DNA of 64,000 nt from Thioalkalivibrio denitrificans. Lineage in GTDB: Bacteria > Pseudomonadota > Gammaproteobacteria > Ectothiorhodospirales > Ectothiorhodospiraceae. Positions 26,734-34,084 of this stretch are shown here, piece by piece (the first letter of the stretch is position 1; each line of letters starts with the position of its first letter). The notes under the pieces are model-generated. The model was not told the DNA's origin, did no database searches, and was given only the letters and a program-made list of their open reading frames with translations. Made by a program: the position numbers and the translations under genes. Where the stretch lies: assembly GCF_002000365.1 (NCBI RefSeq), contig NZ_MVBK01000057.1, forward strand, positions 18,974-82,973. The letters are read 5' to 3'.

Positions 26734-27216
26734 ATGAATGTTCTGTTTCTCTGCACGGGCAATTCGTGTCGCTCGATCCTGGCCGAGGCGGTGTTCAACC
26801 ACCTGGCGCCGCCGGGATGGCGGGCCATGAGTGCCGGCAGCCGGCCGACCGGTTTCGTCCATCCCCGCAGTCTGGCCCTGCTGCAACGGGAGGGTGTCTC
26901 CACGGAAGGCCTGCACAGCAAGTCCTGGGATGATCTCCCCGAGACCCCCGACGTGGTGATCACCGTATGCGGAAGTGCCGCCGGGGAGACCTGCCCCGCC
27001 TATCTGGCCTCGGCGACCCGTGCCCACTGGGGCGTCGAGGATCCCGCCAAGGCCACGGGCAGCGAGGCCGAGATCGAGGCGGCTTTCGAACAGGCTTATC
27101 GGATCCTGCGCCGGCGCATCGAGGCTTTGCTGGAGCAGCCTCTGGATGCACTTGAGGGGGACCCGCAACACCTGAAACCGGAACTGGACCGCATCGGTGG
27201 GCTGGGGGACGCATGA
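26734..27216 (+). CDS. arsC: Arsenate reductase, low-molecular-weight phosphatase type
   Basis: Reduces cytoplasmic arsenate to arsenite. The 160-residue product has the P-loop CTGNSCRS (Cx5R, Cys7) and the redox pair in TVCGSAAGETCPAY, where the two cysteines are seven apart, as in the Staphylococcus aureus thioredoxin-coupled enzyme. Asp in DPAK completes the phosphatase site. The C-terminal 20 residues are an extra tail. Four bases after arsR. Confidence 0.94.
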   Translation: MNVLFLCTGNSCRSILAEAVFNHLAPPGWRAMSAGSRPTGFVHPRSLALLQREGVSTEGLHSKSWDDLPETPDVVITVCGSAAGETCPAYLASATRAHWGVEDPAKATGSEAEIEAAFEQAYRILRRRIEALLEQPLDALEGDPQHLKPELDRIGGLGDA

Positions 27217-27256
27217 GCGCATCAACTGCCGCCCATCGGTTCCCGGCCATCCGCCC

Positions 27257-28345
27257 ATGACAGCCATGCAAGAGGACAGCGAGATCTTCCCGGCCCAGGG
27301 CATGGGTTTCTTCGAGCGCTACCTGACCGTGTGGGTGGCCCTGTGCATCATCGCCGGGGTGACGCTCGGACAGTTCCTGCCCGTGGTTCCCGAGACCCTG
27401 GCGCGCTGGGAATATGCCTCGGTGTCCATCCCGGTGGCGATCCTCATCTGGGCCATGATCTATCCCATGATGGTGCAGATCGACTTCTCCGCCATCCTGG
27501 GCGTGCGCCGGGAACCGAAGGGGCTGGCGGTCACCACCACGGTCAACTGGCTGATCAAGCCCTTCACCATGTTCGTCATCGCCTGGTTCTTCCTCATGGT
27601 GGTGTTCTCGCCATGGATCCCCGAGGACCTGGGCCGCGAATACCTGGCGGGCGCCATTCTGCTCGGGGCCGCGCCCTGTACTGCCATGGTGTTCGTGTGG
27701 AGCTACCTGACGCGCGGCGATGCCGCCTACACCCTTGTGCAGGTGGCGGTGAACGACATCATCATGTTGTTTGCCTTCGCGCCCATCGTGGTGCTGCTGC
27801 TGGGCATGTCGAACATCGTGGTGCCCTGGGACACGGTGGCGTTGTCCGTCCTGCTGTACATCGTCATCCCGTTCTCGGCCGGATACCTGACGCGGGTGGT
27901 ACTCATCCGGCGCAAGGGCGTCGAGTGGTTCGACAACGTGTTTCTGAAGCGCCTGGCGCCGGTCACACCCATCGGCCTCCTGGTCACCCTCGTGCTGTTG
28001 TTCGCCTTCCAGGGCGAGACCATCCTGAACAACCCGCTGCACATCCTGCTGATCTCGGTGCCGCTCACCATCCAGACCTTCCTGATCTTCTATATTGCCT
28101 ACCGTTGGGCAAAGGCCTGGAAGGTACGTCATGCGGTGGCAGCGCCGGGCGCCATGATCGGTGCCAGCAACTTCTTCGAACTGGCGGTGGCGGCGGCGAT
28201 TGCCATGTTCGGTCTGCAGTCGGGTGCGGCACTGGCCACGGTGGTGGGCGTGCTGGTGGAGGTGCCCCTGATGCTGGCGCTGGTGCGCATCGCCAACCGC
28301 ACGCGGCACTGGTTTCCCGCGCACGAGGCGCCCCAGCCGGGATGA
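27257..28345 (+). CDS. acr3: Arsenite efflux permease Acr3
   Basis: Inner-membrane arsenite exporter. The 362-residue product has about ten membrane helices and the ACR3 signatures: IYPMMVQIDFSAI, GAILLGAAPCTAMVFVWSYLTRGDAAYTLVQVAVNDIIM with the essential cysteine, and APGAMIGASNFFELAVAAAIAMFG. I chose the ATG at 27257; a second ATG at 27266 or a GTG at 27197 are possible. Follows arsC by 40 bases. Confidence 0.95.
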   Translation: MTAMQEDSEIFPAQGMGFFERYLTVWVALCIIAGVTLGQFLPVVPETLARWEYASVSIPVAILIWAMIYPMMVQIDFSAILGVRREPKGLAVTTTVNWLIKPFTMFVIAWFFLMVVFSPWIPEDLGREYLAGAILLGAAPCTAMVFVWSYLTRGDAAYTLVQVAVNDIIMLFAFAPIVVLLLGMSNIVVPWDTVALSVLLYIVIPFSAGYLTRVVLIRRKGVEWFDNVFLKRLAPVTPIGLLVTLVLLFAFQGETILNNPLHILLISVPLTIQTFLIFYIAYRWAKAWKVRHAVAAPGAMIGASNFFELAVAAAIAMFGLQSGAALATVVGVLVEVPLMLALVRIANRTRHWFPAHEAPQPG

Positions 28346-28367
28346 GCATATGAACCGGGAGCCGAGC

Positions 28368-29192
28368 ATGTTTGAACATATCCTGGTGGCCGTGGACTTT
28401 TCTCCGAGTTGGGAACGCCTCAAGGCACAGCTTGACCGGTTGAGGGTCCTGGGTTGTCGCAGGCTGACGCTGGTGCACGTGATCGCCTCCGGTTACACGC
28501 AGGCACCGGAATTAACTCACCGCGATCACTATCAGCAGCGCCTCGATCAGGTCGCGGAGTCATTGCGTGAACGAGACTTCGAAGTGGAGACCGAGGTCTG
28601 TGTAGGGCTGGTGGCGGCCGAGCTCAGGCGCGCGGCGCGTGAACGGGAGGCCGGTGTGATTCTGGCAGGCAGCCACGGCCATCGCATACTGCGGGATCTG
28701 CTGCTTGGCAGTACCGTGCTGGATCTGGCCCGCCAGGCTGACCGGCCGCTGTTGCTGGCCCCCACCGATGAATCCGTGGTGTTGCCCGGTACGCGCGTGT
28801 GCCGGCCGCTGCTGGCGACCGACGGATCCGCCGCCGCAGCCGGTGCCGAGGCCGCGTTCCTGGATCTGCTGTCTCTCTGCCAGCCGGGTCTTGTCGTGTC
28901 GGTGGGACGGTGGGCCGAGCACTCCGGACACGACGACGAGCAGGCGCGCATACAGGCCCATGTGGCCGAACTGGCCGAACGGGTGCCCGCGGGGGCATTC
29001 GAGACCCTGCTGCCCGGCAAGGGCAGGCCCGCGGAGGAGATCGCCCGGGTGGCGGAGGAGCGGGCTGCCGATCTCATCATTGTCGGCAAGCGCGGCCACA
29101 ATCCCATGGTGGACCTGCTGCTGGGCAATACCGCGGAGGCAGTGTGCCGCAACGCCCGCAGACTCGTGCTGCTGGTGCCGGATATGACCTGA
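28368..29192 (+). CDS. Tandem universal stress protein of the ars operon
   Basis: A 274-residue protein with two Usp domains (FEHILVAVDFS... GSHGHRILRDLLLGSTVLDL; then RPLLATDGS... GKRGHNPMVDLLLGNTAEAV). Both have the G-x2-G-x9-G(S/N) nucleotide loop. The ATG at 28368 has a GGGAG ribosome site at ideal spacing; an earlier ATG at 28350 is less good. It lies 22 bases after acr3 and probably shares its transcript. Paralogous in layout to the Usp gene at 21288. Confidence 0.9.
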   Translation: MFEHILVAVDFSPSWERLKAQLDRLRVLGCRRLTLVHVIASGYTQAPELTHRDHYQQRLDQVAESLRERDFEVETEVCVGLVAAELRRAAREREAGVILAGSHGHRILRDLLLGSTVLDLARQADRPLLLAPTDESVVLPGTRVCRPLLATDGSAAAAGAEAAFLDLLSLCQPGLVVSVGRWAEHSGHDDEQARIQAHVAELAERVPAGAFETLLPGKGRPAEEIARVAEERAADLIIVGKRGHNPMVDLLLGNTAEAVCRNARRLVLLVPDMT

Positions 29193-29307
29193 GGCAAGGA
29201 TCGGCACGGACGAAACGGGTAGATTGTCATATTGCCACGCGGGCCCGCTCATCGGACGCCCGATGCGTGCCCGGTTTGCGGAACGGTCGCGGTGATGTCG
29301 TGCTGCA

Positions 29308-29375
29308 GGCCGGGGTGAACAACGCGAACCCCAACAGCCCGGGCCTTTCCTGGCCGACGCCCTCTGGGGTTCGTC
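29308..29375. repeat. Degenerate REP-like element (GGGGTGAAC type)
   Basis: The left part GGCCGGGGTGAACAACGCGA(ACCCCAAC) and the right remnant CTGGGGTTCG match the intact palindrome at 30405-30491 with losses at both ends. It lies in the 256-base gap between the Usp and rhodanese genes. No gene is seen in that gap. Confidence 0.65.
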
Positions 29376-29448
29376 CCTTATTCCACTCTTCACGTGGGGA
29401 TGGCTTTTTCTGACACGCTCCCTGTCCCTGCTTTCAGAGGTATAGCGC

Positions 29449-30372
29449 ATGTTCTTGAAGTGTTTGAGTCCTGTCCTGCTCCTGCTGGTCCTGATGGCGC
29501 ATCCGGCCCTGGCAGATCGCCCCGATTTCCTGGTGGACGCCGAGTGGCTCGAGGCGCGCCATGACGACCCGAACCTGGTCCTGCTCGAGGTGCGCTATTA
29601 TCCCCATCGCTACTACACCGTGGGCCACATTCCCGGCGCGCAACAGGTGCAGCGCTTCAAGGACCTGCACGACCATGAAACCCCCATCGGTCGCTTTCCC
29701 GGCCGCGAGGCCTTCGAGGCTACACTGCGTTCCTGGGGTGTGAACGACGATTCGCTGGTGGTCATCTACGATGATTCGCGCACCGCGCTGGCGTCGCGCC
29801 TGTATTTCCTGATGGCGCTGTTCGGCTTCGACATGGAGCGCGTCAAAGTCATGGAGGGCGGCACGATCGAGTGGGAGGCCTTCAATCCCATGTCCACGGA
29901 GGCCCCGCAGGTGACACCTGGGACGGTGACGCTGTCCGAACCCCGCAGTGAGCTGATCGTCGAGTGGACGGAGGTCTATGACCGTGTCTACTCGCGCCGC
30001 GACCCTTCCGTGGTGCTGCTGGATCTGCGCCCGGTGCCACAATACACGGGAGAGGTGATCAACGGCGCGGTGCGCGGCGGCCACATTCCCGGGGCGATCA
30101 ACATCGTCAGCCTGGACGCCACCGACGGCATCGCCCAGACCTGGCATGGCATGCCCGACGTGGGGCGTATGTACCGGGAGATTCCGCGGGAAAGCACCAT
30201 CTACGCCTACTGTCACGACGGTTACCGCTCCACCCTGGCCTACATGCAGCTCAAGGCCTTGGGATATGAGGACGTTCGGGTCATGAACGGCGGATGGGCC
30301 CAGTGGGGCAATGAACTCTCATTGCCCGTGGTGGAGGGGCCGGAGCCGCTGGATCCCGCCCATTTTCCATGA
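29449..30372 (+). CDS. Periplasmic two-domain rhodanese (sulfurtransferase)
   Basis: A 307-residue protein with a signal peptide (LSPVLLLLVLMAHPALA) and two rhodanese domains. The C-terminal one has the active loop with cysteine CHDGYRST, preceded by STIYAY; the N-terminal one (VVIYDDSRTALASRL) has Asp in place of the catalytic Cys and is inactive, as in thiosulfate:cyanide sulfurtransferases. It would move sulfane sulfur in the periplasm. Good ribosome site. A REP element stands on each side. Confidence 0.9.
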   Translation: MFLKCLSPVLLLLVLMAHPALADRPDFLVDAEWLEARHDDPNLVLLEVRYYPHRYYTVGHIPGAQQVQRFKDLHDHETPIGRFPGREAFEATLRSWGVNDDSLVVIYDDSRTALASRLYFLMALFGFDMERVKVMEGGTIEWEAFNPMSTEAPQVTPGTVTLSEPRSELIVEWTEVYDRVYSRRDPSVVLLDLRPVPQYTGEVINGAVRGGHIPGAINIVSLDATDGIAQTWHGMPDVGRMYREIPRESTIYAYCHDGYRSTLAYMQLKALGYEDVRVMNGGWAQWGNELSLPVVEGPEPLDPAHFP

Positions 30373-30404
30373 CCGTGGAGTCCGTCCCGCCGCATTCAGG
30401 TTAT

Positions 30405-30491
30405 GTAGGTTGGGGTGAGCAAGGCGAACCCCAACAAGGGTGATCGGGATGCCCCGGCACGTTGGGGTTCGCGTCGCTCACCCCAACCTAC
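30405..30491. repeat. REP-like inverted pair (GTAGGTTGGGGTGAGC)
   Basis: A 31-base unit at 30405-30435 and its inverse at 30461-30491, differing at two positions, with a 25-base loop. Each unit carries a smaller palindrome (TTGGGGT ... ACCCCAA). It lies between convergent rhodanese and FKBP genes and could end both transcripts. Confidence 0.92.
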
Positions 30492-30579
30492 CACTGATGT
30501 GAATCACAGGGTTTCTTTGCGTGCTTCGTGTCTTGGCGAGAGATCCTGTGACGTGGTTGAGGTCGTCCCTCCTCGCGGC

Positions 30580-31062
30580 CTAAGGCGCCCCGCCTTCGAT
30601 GACCCGACGCTGCCGGATCTCTTCCGCAGTCGCCGGCCGGACTTCCCGGACGGTGATCTCGAAGTGAAGGGTCATGCCGGCAAGGGGGTGGTTGCCGTCC
30701 ACCACGGCACCGTCCTCGGTGAGTTCCACGATGCGCAGCGGGAAACGGCGTCCGTCACCGTCGCGTTCCGTGGTGCTCAGCATCATGCCCTCCCTGAGCG
30801 TGCCCTCGGGGAGGTTTGTGCGAGGCGCCGTGAAAACCAATCTGGGATCGCGTTGGCCATAACCCGCCTCCGGGGGCACGGTGACGGCGCGGATATCGCC
30901 CGGCCGGGCATCCTCCAGGGTCCTCTCCAGTGTTTCCAGGATTTGCCCGTAGCCGTGGAGATAGACCATGGCTCCCTCGTGTTCTTCTCCGGGGGTTCCG
31001 GTATCGCTCTCCGTGGTCAGTCGGTATTGCGCGCGGACCACGGTGTCCTTCTGAGTCTTCAT
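30580..31062 (-). CDS. FKBP-type peptidyl-prolyl isomerase, SlyD-like
   Basis: A 160-residue cytoplasmic prolyl isomerase: YLHGYGQILETLERTLEDARPGD and EAGYGQRD are the FKBP core with the IF insertion, and VDGNHPLAGMTLHFEITV is the SlyD signature. It lacks the metal-binding His/Cys tail of E. coli SlyD. The ATG at 31062 overlaps the stop of the zinc-ribbon gene (ATGA), which in turn overlaps arxD, so it looks like the last gene of the arx operon. A folding role for Arx subunits is inference. Confidence 0.9.
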   Translation of the reverse strand: MKTQKDTVVRAQYRLTTESDTGTPGEEHEGAMVYLHGYGQILETLERTLEDARPGDIRAVTVPPEAGYGQRDPRLVFTAPRTNLPEGTLREGMMLSTTERDGDGRRFPLRIVELTEDGAVVDGNHPLAGMTLHFEITVREVRPATAEEIRQRRVIEGGAP

Positions 31063-31262
31063 TGACGGCGGACGCTGTCCGGCAGCCGCGGGCTCATCGG
31101 TGTCAGGCCCATCTCGTACGCGCGGCAGGCGGGGCACAGGGCGAGATGGTCGGTGGTCAGGCCGCGCCGGGCCAATGTCTCGGCCATGGCGGCGATATCG
31201 GCGGCAGGCATGAATTCGGCGCCGCAACGCCGGCAGGCCACCTGGTCAACCGGCTGCGGCAT
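31059..31262 (-). CDS. Small zinc-ribbon protein at the end of the arx operon
   Basis: A 67-residue protein with two knuckles: CRRCGAEF near residue 10 and LCPACRAYEMG near 42, a likely zinc site. It starts inside the arxD 3' end (17-base overlap) and overlaps the FKBP gene. The pattern resembles the C-terminal ribbon of the ArxB'-like protein (CARCRRDF ... LCPACAKDR) at the other end of the operon. Function unknown. Confidence 0.75.
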   Translation of the reverse strand: MPQPVDQVACRRCGAEFMPAADIAAMAETLARRGLTTDHLALCPACRAYEMGLTPMSPRLPDSVRRQ

Positions 31263-31971
31263 GAGGAGTCTCCTCGGCGATGGCGGGGCCGGGCCAGCGG
31301 GTCCAGGCCTCGAGATCGCTGCGAACCGCGTCCAGGGTCATGCCCGCCAGATGACGGTAGGGGGCGGGCAAGCCGTACTCGCTTTCCGCCTGACGCATCC
31401 TGTCGATGAACTGCGGCAACCAGGCGCCCACATAGTGGAACTCGAAGGCAGCCGTTTCCCGCACCAGGGCCGCGGCCGCTTCGGAATCACCGCCGCGCAA
31501 CGCCTCGGCGGCCCGGCTCAACAGAAAGCCGACGAACTGAAGCTGCAGGGCCAGGTGGTCGGGAAGGTCCTTGAACGCCTTGTCCTTCTCCAGGCCATGG
31601 CGCAGGTAGAAATCCTCGATGGCGGCCACGCTCCTGCCCATCAGGGCCCCGTCCAGGTGAATGCCGGCGTTGATGGCGGCCGGGAAGGGCGGGGCGAGAA
31701 AGAGACGGCTGTAGAGGCGCTTCAGTCCCCCCGGGCGCAGGGAGGCCGCCAGGGCCTCGTCGGCGAACAGGGCGGGATTACCCCGTTCGGTGAAGTCGAG
31801 GTGGTCGTTCAGGGCCTCCAGGTCCTGGGGCAGGGTGCCCACCATTGCCTCCTCGGTCTCGACCTCCATGGGGGGGAGAAACGCGTGGCCCAGGCAGAGA
31901 TGGAGTTCGGCGCGGGCCTCGATCTCGGAAGGATCGGGAATGCGACGATCCTGATTTTCGGGGTTCACCAT
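31246..31971 (-). CDS. arxD: ArxD, TorD-type chaperone
   Basis: Cytoplasmic chaperone that would hold apo-ArxA until cofactor insertion and Tat export. The 241-residue all-helical product has the TorD-family core near residue 135: FKDLPDHLALQLQFVGFLLSRA. A good ribosome site (GGAGAGG) precedes the ATG. It is the fourth arx structural gene after arxC, with a hairpin in the 113-base gap. Confidence 0.88.
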   Translation of the reverse strand: MVNPENQDRRIPDPSEIEARAELHLCLGHAFLPPMEVETEEAMVGTLPQDLEALNDHLDFTERGNPALFADEALAASLRPGGLKRLYSRLFLAPPFPAAINAGIHLDGALMGRSVAAIEDFYLRHGLEKDKAFKDLPDHLALQLQFVGFLLSRAAEALRGGDSEAAAALVRETAAFEFHYVGAWLPQFIDRMRQAESEYGLPAPYRHLAGMTLDAVRSDLEAWTRWPGPAIAEETPHAAAG

Positions 31972-32017
31972 GTTCCTCTCCGTGAATGGATACCGGCATA
32001 AAGGGGTACGGACAAGG

Positions 32018-32046
32018 GAGGGGCCGGGGGCATACCCCGGCCCCTC
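32018..32046 (-). promoter_or_regulatory. Strong hairpin between arxC and arxD
   Basis: A perfect 12-base-pair GC stem (GAGGGGCCGGGG, 5-base loop, CCCCGGCCCCTC). It is not followed by a T run in the direction of transcription, so it is more likely a processing or stability element that sets different levels of the enzyme and its chaperone than a full terminator. Confidence 0.7.
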
Positions 32047-32084
32047 AATTCCGCCCGATCGTCGGAACCGTGAAGCATGCTGAG

Positions 32085-33287
32085 CTATGCACCCGCCCCG
32101 GCCGTCGCCGCCCGGGAGGTCTCGGGCGCGGCGGTGGTGACCGGGCTGTCGGAGAGGTTGAAATACTTCTCACCCAACACGTAGAGGACGAAGATCATCG
32201 CCGCGCCCATGAAGGTGAGACTCCATTCCGCCGCCGAAGGTGTGTAATGAATGATGTCCCAGGCCCAGGTCCCCTTGAACAGCGGGATCACCTGGCCGCC
32301 CACCACGAAGAAGTAGCGTTCGGCGAACAGCCCCGCGAACACCAGCACCGAGCACAGCACCTGGACGCCGGACTGCACCCGCAGATTCGGCGAGAGCAGC
32401 AGCAGGAAGGGCAGAAGCAGTCCGCCCCACAGCGACAGGTGATAGACCGGCGAGGCCAGGATGTAGTCGGACCACACCAGGCTGACCTCCGGCATGTTGC
32501 TGTAGAGTCCCGTGACCATGCGTACCAGGACGAACAGCAGGGTGACGCCGAGCAGTGCCGCGAAGAGCACCGGGAGGTTGCCCGTCAGCAGCCGCTGCAG
32601 CGGCTCCGGCATGGCCTCGCGTTTGAAGCCGTAGGCCAGGTACGTGTAGAAGACCAGGGCGGCCATGCCGCTGGCAATGCCGGTCAGGTAGAAATAGATG
32701 GGCAGCGAGCCGTCGAACCAGAACGGGCGCATGCTCATCATGCCGAAGATCAGCGCCAGGTTGCCGCTGGCCAGCAGCACGCCCAGGAAGGAGGCGATGC
32801 CGATCTGCCTGGCGGCCTTGCTGTCCCAGTCCTTGCCCTCCAGGCGCTGGAACTTCCACATCAGGAAGAGCAGGTCCAGCAGGTAGAGCACACCCATCCA
32901 GAACATGGCCGACTGGACCTGCATGCCGAACGGAATCGCCCAGAGCATGCGGAAGGTGTGGCCGAGCTCCATGGCCAGCACCGCCATGCCCGAAACGAGC
33001 ACGATGAACGCCAGGAATATGCAGCGCTTGGCGATGGGGTAGTAGGCCTTGACCCGGAAGACCAGCGGGATCGCCGCCAGCAGGCCGAGCCCCGACGAGG
33101 CGAGGGCGAAGTACAGATAGGTGGAAATGGGCTGGCCCCAGGGCACGTTGGAAGAGGCATTGAAGGCCGCGTGGCCATGGGTGGCAAGGCTCGAAGCCGC
33201 GTAGCCGAAGCTGGCCACCATCACCAGCAGGGAAATCACCAGCAGCCCCGTGCCGGCGCCGCCTTTCATCACGTTACCGTCGTTCAT
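32085..33287 (-). CDS. arxC: ArxC, NrfD/PsrC-type membrane anchor
   Basis: Integral membrane quinone-reactive subunit. The 400-residue product has about ten hydrophobic helices with a hydrophilic Ala/Thr/Pro-rich C-terminal tail. Features of the NrfD family include GWAIPFG-like MLWAIPFGMQV, and LVWSDYILASPVYHLSLWGG. It would pass electrons from ArxB to or from the quinone pool. It follows arxB by 17 bases. Confidence 0.9.
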   Translation of the reverse strand: MNDGNVMKGGAGTGLLVISLLVMVASFGYAASSLATHGHAAFNASSNVPWGQPISTYLYFALASSGLGLLAAIPLVFRVKAYYPIAKRCIFLAFIVLVSGMAVLAMELGHTFRMLWAIPFGMQVQSAMFWMGVLYLLDLLFLMWKFQRLEGKDWDSKAARQIGIASFLGVLLASGNLALIFGMMSMRPFWFDGSLPIYFYLTGIASGMAALVFYTYLAYGFKREAMPEPLQRLLTGNLPVLFAALLGVTLLFVLVRMVTGLYSNMPEVSLVWSDYILASPVYHLSLWGGLLLPFLLLLSPNLRVQSGVQVLCSVLVFAGLFAERYFFVVGGQVIPLFKGTWAWDIIHYTPSAAEWSLTFMGAAMIFVLYVLGEKYFNLSDSPVTTAAPETSRAATAGAGA

Positions 33288-33304
33288 GATCGTCTCTCCC
33301 CCTG

Positions 33305-34057
33305 TCAGGAGCGCTCACGGCGCTGGAATGCGGGAACGCCGGCGCCGGCGCCCAGGTAATAGACCTGCGGGCGGTTGCCGGTCTCGTCCCGGAGCCGCAC
33401 GCCGCGCTTGTTGCCGATGAGCCGGTTGACGTTGCTCTGCGGGTTGTCCAGATCGCCGAAGTAGCGCGCCTTCGGCGGGCAGGTGCGCACGCAGGCCGGC
33501 ACGAACTCCACGAGTTCCGGGTCGTCCTCGTCCAGGTCGGCAACGCCTTCGGGTGCCTTGCTGACCCGGTGGTAGCAGAAGGTGCACTTGGAGACCACGC
33601 CCTTGGGTTGGACGCCGATGCCCCGCCGCCAGTCCTCGTCCGGGCCCTGGTAGGGCGGGCTCCAGAGCTGGCCGTTCTCGCCGGGGAAGATGTTCTTCAG
33701 GTCAGGCTCCACCAGCGGCTTCTCGTCGGCGTAGAAACGCACCCCGTACGGACAGGCGATCATGCAGTACTTGCAGCCGATACACTTGTTCCAGTCCACG
33801 AACACGATGCCGCCGGCGTTCATGTCCTTGTAGGTGGCGCGTGTCGGGCACACGTGCACGCAGGAAGGGTCCTCGCATTGCATGCAGGGGCGTGGCAGCC
33901 ACTTCATCTGGCCGCTCGGATACTCGCCTTCGCTGTAAAAGAGCACGTCCTGCCAGTTCTCACCCGGGAGGGTGTTGTTCTCCATGCCGCACGCCGTGGT
34001 GCAGGCCTGACAGCCCGTGCACTTGTCCAGGTCAATAACCATTCCCCACTTAGCCAT
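33305..34057 (-). CDS. arxB: ArxB, 4Fe-4S electron-transfer subunit
   Basis: A 250-residue DMSO-reductase-type iron-sulfur subunit with four cysteine clusters: C13TGCQACTTAC23; PCMQCEDPSCVHVCPTRAT; KCIGCKYCMIACPYGVRFY; and CTFCYHRV with CVRTCPPKARYFGDLDN. No signal peptide; it would be exported bound to ArxA. Lies 27 bases after arxA. Confidence 0.93.
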   Translation of the reverse strand: MAKWGMVIDLDKCTGCQACTTACGMENNTLPGENWQDVLFYSEGEYPSGQMKWLPRPCMQCEDPSCVHVCPTRATYKDMNAGGIVFVDWNKCIGCKYCMIACPYGVRFYADEKPLVEPDLKNIFPGENGQLWSPPYQGPDEDWRRGIGVQPKGVVSKCTFCYHRVSKAPEGVADLDEDDPELVEFVPACVRTCPPKARYFGDLDNPQSNVNRLIGNKRGVRLRDETGNRPQVYYLGAGAGVPAFQRRERS

Positions 34058-34084
34058 AGCTCAATCTCTCCTCGACAGTCCGGT

